Shown: positions 1 through 7,287, numbered from the stretch's first letter. The stretch: DNA of 7,852 nt from Methanosarcinales archaeon (GCA_025464585.1 JAODGL010000062.1:717-8568); one strand, 5' to 3'. The notes: a model not told the origin generated them from the sequence alone. Numbers and translations: made by a program.

Positions 1-1015
1 AACTTAGACGAGAATGTAGAAGATTTGGTAGTGAGGCTGAAAGCAAAGCGATACCGACCACAACCGGTCAAACGTGTATATATACCGAAGCCAAATGGGG
101 ATAGAAGACCGCTCGGAATTCCAACCATCGAGGACAAGATAGTCCAGCTGGCGATAAAGAAAATCCTGGAGGCAATCTTTGAAGAGGACTTCATTGACGC
201 ATCCTACGGTTTTCGACCCAATCGCAGTTGCCACGATGCGCTGGATATGCTTGACAAGACCATCATGACCCAGCCGGTCAATTACGTGGTGGATATGGAC
301 ATAGCGAAGTTCTTCGACACTGTAAACCATGAATGGCTGATGAGATGCCTGAAGCAGCGGATAGCAGACCCAAGTTTGCTGCGATTGATTGCTCGCTTTT
401 TGCGGTCTGGAGTAATGGAGGAAGGTAAATATCTCGAAACGGACAAAGGCACACCGCAAGGTGGGATATTAAGTCCAATCCTCGCCAACATCTACCTCCA
501 CTACGTTTTAGACCTGTGGTTCGAGCGAGCGGTGAAGAAGCGGTTGACCGGGTTTGCACAGCTCGTTCGATATGCGGATGACTTCGTCGTCTGTTTTCAA
601 TACGGCAGTGAAGCCAGAGCGTTTGCAAACGCACTGAAGCGAAGGCTGGCTAAATTCGGACTGGCGATTTCGGAGGAGAAGAGTAGAATCATTGCGTTTG
701 GGCGATATGCATGCCAGCAAGCAAGGAAACAGGGCAAGAAGTGTGCTACCTTCGACTTTCTTGGATTTACGCACTTCTGTGATAGGGAGCAGAAACGGGA
801 CTTTCAAAGTAGGGCGGAAGACAGCGAGCAAGAAGTTCAGGCAGAAGATGAAAGACATGAATCAGTGGCTAAAGCGAGTCAGAAATCGTGTAAAGTTGAA
901 GGATTGGTGGCAAGTGCTAATACAAAAGCTGGTTGGACATTATCAGTACTATGGTCTAAGCGGTAATTTCAAGGGACTTCAGAGCTATTACACTCATACG
1001 GTGCGACTCGCCTTA
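1..1015 (+). pseudogene. ltrA: Group II intron reverse transcriptase/maturase, 5'-partial, frameshifted and 3'-truncated
   Basis: LtrA-type protein that aids intron splicing and copies intron RNA into DNA. The frame is already open at base 1 (NLDENVED...), so the true start is upstream; the TTG at 25 is not a start. Visible RT blocks in order are PKPNGDRRPLGIP (about 82-120), YGFRPNRS (about 205-228), DMDIAKFFD with a catalytic Asp (about 295-321), GTPQGGILSP (about 448-477), YADD (571-582) and FDFLGFTHFC (about 751-780). At 781-788 the reading must move from frame 1 to frame 2, one extra base, to continue as SRNGTFKVGRKT and the X-domain stretch WWQVLIQKLVGHYQYYGLSGN. Without that shift, frame 1 stops at 966. 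Frame 2 keeps RT/X-domain character to about THTVRLAL (1015), then runs straight into domain V. The usual remaining C-terminal residues are missing, and no HNH endonuclease motif is seen. Confidence 0.88.
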
Positions 1016-1027
1016 TGTACTTCTGAA

Positions 1028-1060
1028 GAGCCGGATGAGGAAAAACCTCAAGTCCGGTTC
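1028..1060 (+). ncRNA. Group II intron domain V (catalytic hairpin)
   Basis: A 33-nt hairpin. GAGCCGGA pairs with UCCGGUUC (8 bp including a G-U), then UGAGG pairs with CCUCA around an A-rich 5-nt loop. A 2-nt AG bulge lies on the 3' side between the two helices. This is the standard domain V layout, including the AGC catalytic triad in the first strand; the usual form is 34 nt, so the loop is one base shorter. The helices have no mismatch, which argues that the ribozyme core is not decaying even though the protein frame is. Confidence 0.9.
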
Positions 1061-1063
1061 TGT

Positions 1064-1126
1064 GAGGGGGCTCATAGCTGCCCCGGAGCTAATACTCTAA
1101 TAGGAGGTGGGCTATGAGCTCTACTC
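1064..1126 (+). ncRNA. Group II intron domain VI with bulged branch-point A1123
   Basis: The 5' arm is GAG (1064-1066), GGGG (1067-1070) and CTCATAGC (1071-1078). The 3' arm is GCTATGAG (1111-1118), CTCT (1119-1122), an unpaired A (1123) and CTC (1124-1126). The 8-bp part is perfect; the four G residues pair with CTCT using two G-U pairs. A1123 is the only bulge in the lower helix and lies seven nucleotides from the intron end at 1129, the expected spacing for the lariat branch point. The distal part (1079-1110) is an unusually long tip with only weak pairing. Confidence 0.85.
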
Positions 1127-1129
1127 GAC

Positions 1130-1185
1130 ATTTGGGTGTGGACATCTTCTTCAATATCGAAAGATTTTTGCAATTGGAACGATGA
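1130..1185 (+). pseudogene. 3' exon: last codons of the gene interrupted by the intron
   Basis: After the 3' splice site, the frame set by the TGA at 1183-1185 reads as 17 codons, LGVDIFFNIERFLQLER, followed by stop. The first two exon bases (1130-1131) complete a codon begun in the 5' exon outside the window. The stop overlaps the ATG of the next gene (ATGA at 1182-1185), the same coupling used one gene further on, which supports this being a genuine gene end. The protein family cannot be identified from so few residues. Given the DUF499 gene downstream, a DUF1156-type DNA methyltransferase is a reasonable guess and no more. If the intron still splices, the gene may be functional, and calling it broken would be wrong. 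Confidence 0.55.
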
Positions 1186-1511
1186 TCTATACTGAGTGCA
1201 AACCAGATTCTGCATTGGTAAAAACCTTAGGAATACCAAAGAAGGAGATTATCCATTTAGGAGGGAAGCCAGAAGTTTGTAACAACGATTTAATCGTCCT
1301 GTGTCCCAGACTGGAAGAATGGTTATTGAAAGCTACAAAGGATGCACAGATAGATATAAAGAGATATAACTTACCTGATGACAGTGAACACTTGCATAAG
1401 GAGATAAACCTGAATATTGATAAAGTTGAGAAGCTAATAAAGGATTTGAAAGTAAAGAGCAAGATGATGAAAGCTCTGAAAAAATCAATAAAGGAAAGGA
1501 TGCAGAAATGA
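1182..1511 (+). CDS. Small hypothetical protein (109 aa) upstream of the DUF499 ATPase
   Basis: I do not recognise a named family. The protein starts MIYTECKPDSALVKTLG, contains the motif LIVLCPRLEEWLLKA at about residues 45-59, and ends in a Lys/Glu-rich, probably helical tail (KVEKLIKDLKVKSKMMKALKK). There is no signal peptide or membrane segment. I chose the ATG at 1182 because it overlaps the stop of the interrupted upstream gene. An in-frame GTG at 1107 lies inside the intron and cannot be the original start. No clear Shine-Dalgarno precedes it, so re-initiation after the upstream stop is likely. Its stop overlaps the DUF499 start (ATGA, 1508-1511), so it is probably translated together with that ATPase and may be its partner. 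The short jump from GGKPEVCNN to DLIVLCPRLEEW could mark a lost central segment, but this is only an impression from memory of related archaeal proteins. Confidence 0.6.
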   Translation: MIYTECKPDSALVKTLGIPKKEIIHLGGKPEVCNNDLIVLCPRLEEWLLKATKDAQIDIKRYNLPDDSEHLHKEINLNIDKVEKLIKDLKVKSKMMKALKKSIKERMQK

Positions 1512-4009
1512 AACCGTTCTCCACAATTGCCATACCGCACAGAGATATTCTGGAAGGCAGGCTTACGATGGACGTCTTCGCCGCTAACCTCTGGGAGGTG
1601 TATAAAAGCAGGGCGGCGGAGGATTATCGTGATTCAAGCATCTTCTTCAGGAAGACTTACCTCACAGAGGGCTTAAAAAATCTCATGGATATTGCGGAGA
1701 GAAGACTCAAAGGCGAAGGAGGAGACCCTATTATTCAACTTCAAACACCTTTTGGTGGTGGAAAAACACATTCCCTGATCGCTCTTTATCATAAGGCAAA
1801 GGAATGGAACGCAAATGTAGTGGTGATTGACGGAAATGCCCTTGACGCAAAAGAAACAACGATATGGGAGGAGATAGAATCGCAACTTACAGGCAAAGTG
1901 GATAAATTAAAAGGCAGAATCTCACCCGGGAGTGAAAAATTAAGAAGCTTATTTGCATCACATCAACCTCTGCTGATTCTAATGGATGAGGTGCTTGAAT
2001 ACACAATTGCAGCTTCAGGGATAAAAGTAGAAGATTCAACTTTAGCTTCGCAGGTGCTGACTTTCTTGCGGCGTTTAACAGATACCGTGAGAACTCCTGA
2101 CAGTACCATTCTGATCCTCACGTATCCTTCCAGGTCACATTACGAAGAGCACGATCAAAAACTGCTCAGCCAGCTCCTGGAGCGTTCTGGCAGAGTGGAG
2201 AAGGTATACACGCCTGTACACGATGAGGAAATATATTCGGTGATTAGAAGCAGACTTTTCAGTACGGTTAACGAAGAGGAAGCAAGAGAAGTCATAGAGG
2301 AGTTCATGGATTATGCCGAAAGGGAGAAGATGCTACCAGAAGGTGTAGAGAAGTCAAGTTATCGTGAACGGTATGTGAAGAGCTATCCATTTCAGCCTGA
2401 TGTTATTGATGCACTTTACATGAAATGGGGCACCTACCCTGAATTTGAACGGACAAGAGGAGTGTTCAGGCTTCTTTCTCTGGTCGTGTCTCCGATGCGG
2501 GAGTCAAAAAGCCCATTTATCACATTAGCAGATTTTGAATTGAACAATGATAAGATTAAAGGGGAACTTTTGAGATACATTGGACCTGAGTATAACAGCG
2601 TCATCGCTGCTGACATCACATCAAGCGATGCGGGAGCCAAGCGAGTAGATAGAAGCCTTGGTGATGCTTATACTCCTTTCCGTTTCGGAACAAGGGTGGC
2701 AACCACAATCTTTATGCATTCTTTCTCCGGCGGTCCAGAAAGAGGAGCAACTATTAATGAGATAAAACGCTCTTCAGCCGATATTTCCGTTCCGAGCAGT
2801 ATCATCGTAGAAGCGCTCTCAAAATTAAAGGAGAACCTGTTTTTCATCCGTAGCGATGGCAAGTTCCTCTTCACGAACCAGCCGAATTTAAACCGCATTC
2901 TTTTGAACAAAATGGAGGGTATAGGCGATGAGAAACTTAAAGCTGAGGAAAAAAGACTATTAATGGATAACCTTAAAAAAGACTATTTTGAAGTATTTCT
3001 CTGGCCTGGTAACACTAAAGATGTCCCCGATACGAAGGAACTGAAATTAATCGTGCAGAAAAGCCAGAAAGAAGAGAAATGCAAAGAGCTACTGGAGAAT
3101 TATGGAGAACGTCCGAGGGTGTATCGCAATACGCTCATCTTCCTTTGTCCTCTAGATTCGGATAGAATAAACTTTGAAAGCTTATTGAAGAGAAAACTCG
3201 CATGCCAACTTGTAGATGCAGATAAAAACCTTAGCTTGAACCCTGAGCAGAAGAGGGAAGTCAAAGATAAACTGAAAAAGGCGGAAAACGAAGCTAAAGA
3301 GCATTTGAGGGATCTTTACCGTGTTGTTCTTCTCCCATCAAAGGATAACTTTACAGAAGTTGACTTAGGAATCGTTACTTACGGGGCAGAGACTACTATC
3401 GATAGAGAGGTATACGAGAGGTTGGGAAGCGAAGGTCAAATCCTTGAGAAACTTGCACCTCTATCTCTCAGGGAGAAATATCTCAGGGATAGAGATTACG
3501 TTGAGACAAAGAATATCCTTGAATCCTTATTTAAAACACCCGGCGAGTTCAGGATTGTTTCTGGTGACGTGCTTAGAAATTGTATAAGGGAAGGTGCAAG
3601 GCAAGGATTGTTTGGACCTGGTGATGGAGAAGATGGAAAAACAATATGTCGGCATTTCAAAGTCGAATGTTCGCCTGAGCTTATAGAAGATGAAATCTTG
3701 CTCAAAGCGGATTTGTGTCAAATTCCACAGAAAGAGTTTAAACACGAGGAAGATGTGCTTACTGGTAAAGAGGAAGTTAAGGATAAGGTGGAAGTTAAAA
3801 AGGAGTATGGCAAAAAGTATCATACTATCCACTTGAAATTAGGCGTTCCTACGGGTAAATTATCTGACATCGTAAAAACGGTAAACTATATCAAAAGTAA
3901 GTTCAATAAGGTGGACGTAAAAGTAGAGATAACGGCAGTGAATGGCGAGATGTCTGTTCCGGATTATGAAGACAAAATCGAGGTAGAAGGTGAAGGATTG
4001 GATGAGTGA
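1508..4009 (+). CDS. DUF499-type AAA+ ATPase, possible defence-system component
   Basis: Large cytoplasmic P-loop ATPase of 833 aa. The N-terminus (RDILEGRLTMDVFAANLWEV, then FFRKTYLTEGLKNLM at about 46-60) matches the start of the DUF499 family. Walker A is PFGGGKTHS (81-89), Walker B is LLILMDE (155-161), and a sensor-1-like strand STILILTYPS lies at about 199-208. The C-terminal third has charged helical stretches, a Lys/Glu linker (about 745-770) and an alpha/beta tail (YHTIHLKLGVPTGKL...). DUF499 ATPases are often encoded beside DUF1156 DNA methyltransferases in predicted anti-phage clusters and resemble the BrxC/PglY ATPases of BREX; their exact action is unknown. The ATG at 1508 has AAGGA at 1496-1500 as ribosome binding site and overlaps the preceding stop. 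The frame is intact with no sign of decay. Function in defence is inference; the ATPase and family call rests on the motifs. Confidence 0.85.
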   Translation: MKPFSTIAIPHRDILEGRLTMDVFAANLWEVYKSRAAEDYRDSSIFFRKTYLTEGLKNLMDIAERRLKGEGGDPIIQLQTPFGGGKTHSLIALYHKAKEWNANVVVIDGNALDAKETTIWEEIESQLTGKVDKLKGRISPGSEKLRSLFASHQPLLILMDEVLEYTIAASGIKVEDSTLASQVLTFLRRLTDTVRTPDSTILILTYPSRSHYEEHDQKLLSQLLERSGRVEKVYTPVHDEEIYSVIRSRLFSTVNEEEAREVIEEFMDYAEREKMLPEGVEKSSYRERYVKSYPFQPDVIDALYMKWGTYPEFERTRGVFRLLSLVVSPMRESKSPFITLADFELNNDKIKGELLRYIGPEYNSVIAADITSSDAGAKRVDRSLGDAYTPFRFGTRVATTIFMHSFSGGPERGATINEIKRSSADISVPSSIIVEALSKLKENLFFIRSDGKFLFTNQPNLNRILLNKMEGIGDEKLKAEEKRLLMDNLKKDYFEVFLWPGNTKDVPDTKELKLIVQKSQKEEKCKELLENYGERPRVYRNTLIFLCPLDSDRINFESLLKRKLACQLVDADKNLSLNPEQKREVKDKLKKAENEAKEHLRDLYRVVLLPSKDNFTEVDLGIVTYGAETTIDREVYERLGSEGQILEKLAPLSLREKYLRDRDYVETKNILESLFKTPGEFRIVSGDVLRNCIREGARQGLFGPGDGEDGKTICRHFKVECSPELIEDEILLKADLCQIPQKEFKHEEDVLTGKEEVKDKVEVKKEYGKKYHTIHLKLGVPTGKLSDIVKTVNYIKSKFNKVDVKVEITAVNGEMSVPDYEDKIEVEGEGLDE

Positions 4010-5394
4010 ATGAATGCATCAGAGTTTTTAGAGTTGAAATGAACATAAGAGCACGAAAAATATACGAAGTGCTATTTGCACTTGAAGACCTGCGGGAAAT
4101 ATTCAGACATGCACTACCCACAGGACTCAACGAGAACGAAGAAGAGCAGCTCTCGGACGGCATAGCCCGTGTAGAAGCTATTATAAACGAATTAAAAGAA
4201 GGTAAAGGCACCCCAATCAAGTACATTGAGGACAAGATTGAATTGAGGACGAGAGAAGAAGAATACATAAATATCAATCCTATTCAAGCAGGCGGACGAT
4301 TAACACCAGAAGCGCGAAAAGCACTTATTGCTTACGGTGATGGTTATTCCGTCTGCGATAGGTGTCTGGAGGGCAGACTTGACAAGATTAGAAAACCACC
4401 CGTGGATGAGTTCCATGTAGAATTAGCAGATTTTGTGGGTATGGATGAAGCAAGGGTTGTACCGGGTGCGAGAAGAGGTTTTCAAGCCGTTACTTCCTCG
4501 CTGCTTGATAAAGGCGATGTCGTTATAGTTTCTGATTTGGCACATTACACGGAATTCTTAGCAGTAGAGAATGCCGGCGGCGTAATTAAAGAAGTGCCCT
4601 CTGGCGAGAAGAACATAATTACTGCCGATGCGGTGGCGGAAAAAATAGAGAGTGTGAAAGAAGAAACCGGGAAACTACCCGAACTTATCATTATCGAGCA
4701 TTTTGATTACCGGTTCGGGAACGAGCATGATGTATATGGCATTGGAAAAGTTGCAAAGGAATATGGTATCCCATTTTTATACAATGGTGCCTATTCCGTG
4801 GGAATGGTGCCGGTGAACGGTAAAAAAATTGGTGCGGACTTTGTTGTGGGTTCCGGGCACAAAGGAATGGCAGCCGTAGCGCCTTCCGGCATCCTTGCCA
4901 CCACTGAAGAATGGGCACCAAAAGTATTTCGAACCAGCCATATCATAGGAGATGTCACGGGCAGGAGCTTCGGGCATAAAGAGCCGGAGATGCTGGGCTG
5001 CACGCTGATGGGTGGGACTTTGCTTTCCATGATGGCTTCTTTTCCGCACGTGAAGGAGCGAGTGAAGGGATGGGCGGAGGAAGTGAAGAAGTCAAATTAT
5101 TTCATCCGCGAGTTCTTGCGAATAGAAGGTAATAAAGTTTCAAGTGAATATCCACGTAAGCATACGCTCTCAAAGGTTGATACACGTGATAGCTTCGACA
5201 GGATTGCACGAACACATAAGAAGAGAGGGTTCTTTCTCAGTGATGAATTGAAGCGAAAAGGGATAGTGGGTGAGTTCGCAGGTTCGACAAGGGTGTGGGA
5301 ACTTAACACTTATGGCTTGAACTGGAACAGGATAAAATATCTGAGTGAGGCGTTTATAGAAATAGCGGAGAAATATGAAATGCAGGTAAGATAG
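4006..5394 (+). CDS. pscS: Sep-tRNA:Cys-tRNA synthase (SepCysS) with N-terminal extension
   Basis: PLP enzyme that converts O-phosphoseryl-tRNA(Cys), made by SepRS, into Cys-tRNA(Cys). Recognisable parts are INPIQAGGRLTPEA (about 90-103), GDGYSVCDRCLEGR with C117 and C120, the PLP-binding region with lysine in GSGHKGMAA (K286), and a third cysteine in MLGCTLMGG (C332). These three cysteines match the sulfur-relay set known from studied SepCysS enzymes. The protein is 462 aa against roughly 370-400 for typical members. The excess is an N-terminal, charged and mostly helical block of about 75-85 residues (IYEVLFALEDLREIFRH onward), which might be a SepCysE-like partner domain. The GTG at 4006 overlaps the DUF499 stop (GTGA) and has AAGGTGA/AAGGA upstream at 3987-3997; an ATG at 4039 (451 aa) is an alternative without a visible ribosome binding site. 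The core call is firm; the start is uncertain. Confidence 0.95.
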   Translation: MNECIRVFRVEMNIRARKIYEVLFALEDLREIFRHALPTGLNENEEEQLSDGIARVEAIINELKEGKGTPIKYIEDKIELRTREEEYININPIQAGGRLTPEARKALIAYGDGYSVCDRCLEGRLDKIRKPPVDEFHVELADFVGMDEARVVPGARRGFQAVTSSLLDKGDVVIVSDLAHYTEFLAVENAGGVIKEVPSGEKNIITADAVAEKIESVKEETGKLPELIIIEHFDYRFGNEHDVYGIGKVAKEYGIPFLYNGAYSVGMVPVNGKKIGADFVVGSGHKGMAAVAPSGILATTEEWAPKVFRTSHIIGDVTGRSFGHKEPEMLGCTLMGGTLLSMMASFPHVKERVKGWAEEVKKSNYFIREFLRIEGNKVSSEYPRKHTLSKVDTRDSFDRIARTHKKRGFFLSDELKRKGIVGEFAGSTRVWELNTYGLNWNRIKYLSEAFIEIAEKYEMQVR

Positions 5395-5406
5395 CTCAGC
5401 ACTTCT
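5395..5406. other. 12-nt convergent intergenic junction
   Basis: The TAG of SepCysS (5392-5394) and the TAA of the Clp1-type gene on the opposite strand (5407-5409) are separated by only 12 bases. No hairpin or long T-run fits in this space, so transcripts from both sides must end inside, or overlap with, the opposing coding region. Confidence 0.8.
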
Positions 5407-6291
5407 TTAAATAGCCACCTCTTTAAATCCTCCTTTTGCCATTATTAGCTTCACACGACCCGGTTTCATCTTTTTGATATTGATATTTGCTTCATCACCG
5501 GAATCACTATTCACCGGCGTAAATACTACCGCCTTGCCTCGCTCATAATCCAACTTCTTCAATATTCCAAGTCCTGCGAGCTCTTTCTCATCCTCGCTTT
5601 TGCTGTAAAGTCCCAATAATGTGCCTTCTCCTGGAATCCATTCCAAAAGAGAAAGGTCAAAAACTATCTCCTTTCCAGCTCTGAAATATTTAGTATACGA
5701 TTCTTCACGCAGTGCTTTTCTCTCTTCCCTCGTCCTGCTCCTCGCTTCTCGTGACATCCGTAGCTCAATTATTTTTTTGTTCTTGGTTAGATGCAGCAAG
5801 ATATGCTCCAGTTCATCCTCGCGCTCTATCGCAATGACAAAAGAAGGATTGAGCTCTTTCACTTCAAGCAATTTAAACTTCTTTGCTTCTTCTCCTTCTA
5901 TCCATCCTGTGGAGTCCACAATAATAACGTCAGTATTTAGCTCTTTCGCCTTTTTTACCGCCTCTACTGCTCCTCGCACGCATTCACGCATACATCCAAA
6001 GGGCGAAGTGTTTCCAACGAAAAAGAGGCTGCGAAGCGGCACTTCTGATAGCCTTTGTATCCCTCTTTCCAGAATACCCATGCCTATGCAGCACGGAGGT
6101 CCTATATCACTTTGACCCACATCGGCATCCACAACAGCCACTTTTAGACCTTCTTCATATAACCTGGTTGCAATAGAAGTAACCGTGTAAGTCTTTCCCA
6201 CATCCACGCCACCAAGCATGAACAGGGTTATCGGCTTTTGCCCTTCTCTTATCTCTTCCCTCGCTTCTTCTTCAACAGCACTCAGGTCCAT
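5407..6291 (-). CDS. Clp1/Grc3-type polynucleotide 5'-hydroxyl kinase
   Basis: ATP-dependent kinase that phosphorylates 5'-OH ends of RNA (and DNA in studied archaeal homologues), probably in RNA processing or repair in the cytoplasm. Length is 294 aa. Walker A is GGVDVGKT (27-34), followed by the family signature VVDADVGQSDIGPP (53-66) that includes the D-x-D-x-GQ motif. FFVGNTSPFG lies at 90-99 and the Walker-B-like strand VIIVDSTGWI at 122-131. An Arg-rich lid region (about 182-204, ending YTKYFRAG) comes next. The C-terminal beta-rich part (about 205-294) is the accessory domain, here somewhat shorter than in longer archaeal homologues. It starts 21 nt after the radical SAM stop, so the two are probably one transcript. 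No strong ribosome binding site is seen before the ATG at 6289-6291. The family is clear; the natural RNA substrate is unknown. Confidence 0.88.
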   Translation of the reverse strand: MDLSAVEEEAREEIREGQKPITLFMLGGVDVGKTYTVTSIATRLYEEGLKVAVVDADVGQSDIGPPCCIGMGILERGIQRLSEVPLRSLFFVGNTSPFGCMRECVRGAVEAVKKAKELNTDVIIVDSTGWIEGEEAKKFKLLEVKELNPSFVIAIEREDELEHILLHLTKNKKIIELRMSREARSRTREERKALREESYTKYFRAGKEIVFDLSLLEWIPGEGTLLGLYSKSEDEKELAGLGILKKLDYERGKAVVFTPVNSDSGDEANINIKKMKPGRVKLIMAKGGFKEVAI

Positions 6292-6312
6292 AGGTACAAT
6301 GAAAAATTTTGT

Positions 6313-7287
6313 TTAATCTCGTGTTTTCTTATTGCTGCCTGGATTTGAGGAGGGGGGATAAAAGCTTCTTGTCACTTGTTCCAGCTTCTGACGGTATTCA
6401 GAATCATCACGTTTAAATGTCAGCTCGTGAAGTATTTCCTCTCTTGGTTTCGATTTTGAGCGAGAAAGCCATGAGATTCTATCATCTTCCTGGTCTTTCA
6501 TGCTTCTTCTCTTAAAGCTGAGGTCAGGATAAACGGTTATCCATGTCTCTTGTGGTGGCGGTGTAGGATATTCGCGATAACAACTCCTGCTTATTATGGC
6601 ATTAGGAAGGTGCTTGGAGGCGAGTTCGTAGGCATGTTCCATTTCTTCTATGCTCGGGCGCCTGCTCACCTCTTCAAATGCAAAGGCTGGTGCAAACGGG
6701 TTTATACGGTATTTTATGTTGCGATTTAACGAAGCGAGAAAAATTGCGATTCGTTCTATCTCCTCAACGTCCACAATACCAGGCATATAAACCGTTTGGA
6801 TAAGCAATTCTATACCTGTGTCGTTTAACATTCTCACGGCATTTAATACCGGTTTATTTGACTTACCAGTGTACCATTTGTGTATGTCTCCAGAGAAAGC
6901 CTTGATGTCTATATGCGCTTCGGTTAAACCCGCTTCTACTAAATCAGAAGCATAGTTCTCTTCTCTGCCTATCTCATAACCGTTGGACATCAAAACAATT
7001 TCTTCAAATCCTTTTTCCTTTAATCCTTTAACGAGTGCAAGAAGATATTCCCGGTCGAGGGCTGGCTCTCCACCGGTAATCATCGCCTTGGTAGGTATCT
7101 TACCATAGTATTTGAGACATGCCTGCTCTGCACGCCTCAGTGTCTCCTCAGAGCTGAGCAAAGTCCCACCACCGTCCCGTGCAGGTCTGAAACAGCCTTT
7201 ACAGCGGAAGTCACAGCCGGTGAGCATGAACCAGATGCGTGGTTCTATCTCCGAGAGGGTGAAATATTGGATTCCTCTTTTGCTCAT
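6313..7287 (-). CDS. Radical SAM protein, pyruvate-formate-lyase-activase-like
   Basis: Protein of 324 aa that should bind a [4Fe-4S] cluster and S-adenosylmethionine and generate a 5'-deoxyadenosyl radical. The cluster motif CDFRCKGC (C25, C29, C32) is followed by TGGEP (71-75), a VLMSNGYE strand, and AHIDIKAFSGDIHKWYTGKSN, which resembles glycyl-radical-enzyme activases and AmrS-like proteins. MPGIVDVEEIERIA and YRINPFAPAF follow. The last 80 or so residues are charged and less conserved-looking. The ATG at 7285-7287 is preferred because a TATA-like box lies about 32 nt upstream, giving a very short leader. An in-frame extension to 7368 would cross that promoter and adds a low-complexity, non-family stretch. 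No glycyl radical enzyme is encoded here, so the substrate is unknown; it may modify a protein or RNA. It is first gene of the unit with the Clp1-type kinase. Confidence 0.85.
   Translation of the reverse strand: MSKRGIQYFTLSEIEPRIWFMLTGCDFRCKGCFRPARDGGGTLLSSEETLRRAEQACLKYYGKIPTKAMITGGEPALDREYLLALVKGLKEKGFEEIVLMSNGYEIGREENYASDLVEAGLTEAHIDIKAFSGDIHKWYTGKSNKPVLNAVRMLNDTGIELLIQTVYMPGIVDVEEIERIAIFLASLNRNIKYRINPFAPAFAFEEVSRRPSIEEMEHAYELASKHLPNAIISRSCYREYPTPPPQETWITVYPDLSFKRRSMKDQEDDRISWLSRSKSKPREEILHELTFKRDDSEYRQKLEQVTRSFYPPSSNPGSNKKTRD

Larger units (their letters stand above)
1..1129 (+). mobile_element. Group II intron, 3' portion (5' end outside window)
   Basis: This is the 3' part of a retroelement that self-splices as RNA and moves by target-primed reverse transcription. 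It contains a reverse transcriptase/maturase reading frame (1-1015, broken), then domain V at 1028-1060, a 3-nt linker and domain VI at 1064-1126. The intron ends with GAC at 1127-1129, matching the usual AY end, seven nucleotides counted from the bulged A at 1123. Domains I-III and the 5' splice site are upstream of the window, so the intron subclass and exon-binding sequences cannot be read. The 3' exon starts at 1130 and reads as the tail of a protein gene. The RNA 3' end looks functional while the encoded protein does not, so splicing or mobility would probably need a maturase supplied from another copy. Confidence 0.9.

Noticed and set aside
4..858. Several minus-strand frames opposite the reverse transcriptase
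   Set aside because: They overlap strong RT motifs on the plus strand, have no recognisable domains and are antisense shadows.
1107..1511. A 134-aa reading frame from GTG 1107 as the small gene before DUF499
   Set aside because: The first eight codons lie inside intron domain VI, and 18 more lie in the exon in a frame other than the interrupted gene. The ATG at 1182, coupled to the upstream stop, is a better start.
5380..5420. Bidirectional terminator between SepCysS and the Clp1-type gene
   Set aside because: The 12-nt gap and its immediate flanks show no inverted repeat and only a short CTTCTTT tract, too little to call.
5621..6115. A 164-aa frame on the plus strand opposite the Clp1-type gene
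   Set aside because: Its Ser/Phe-rich sequence is the mirror of a clearly conserved kinase on the other strand and shows no motif of its own.
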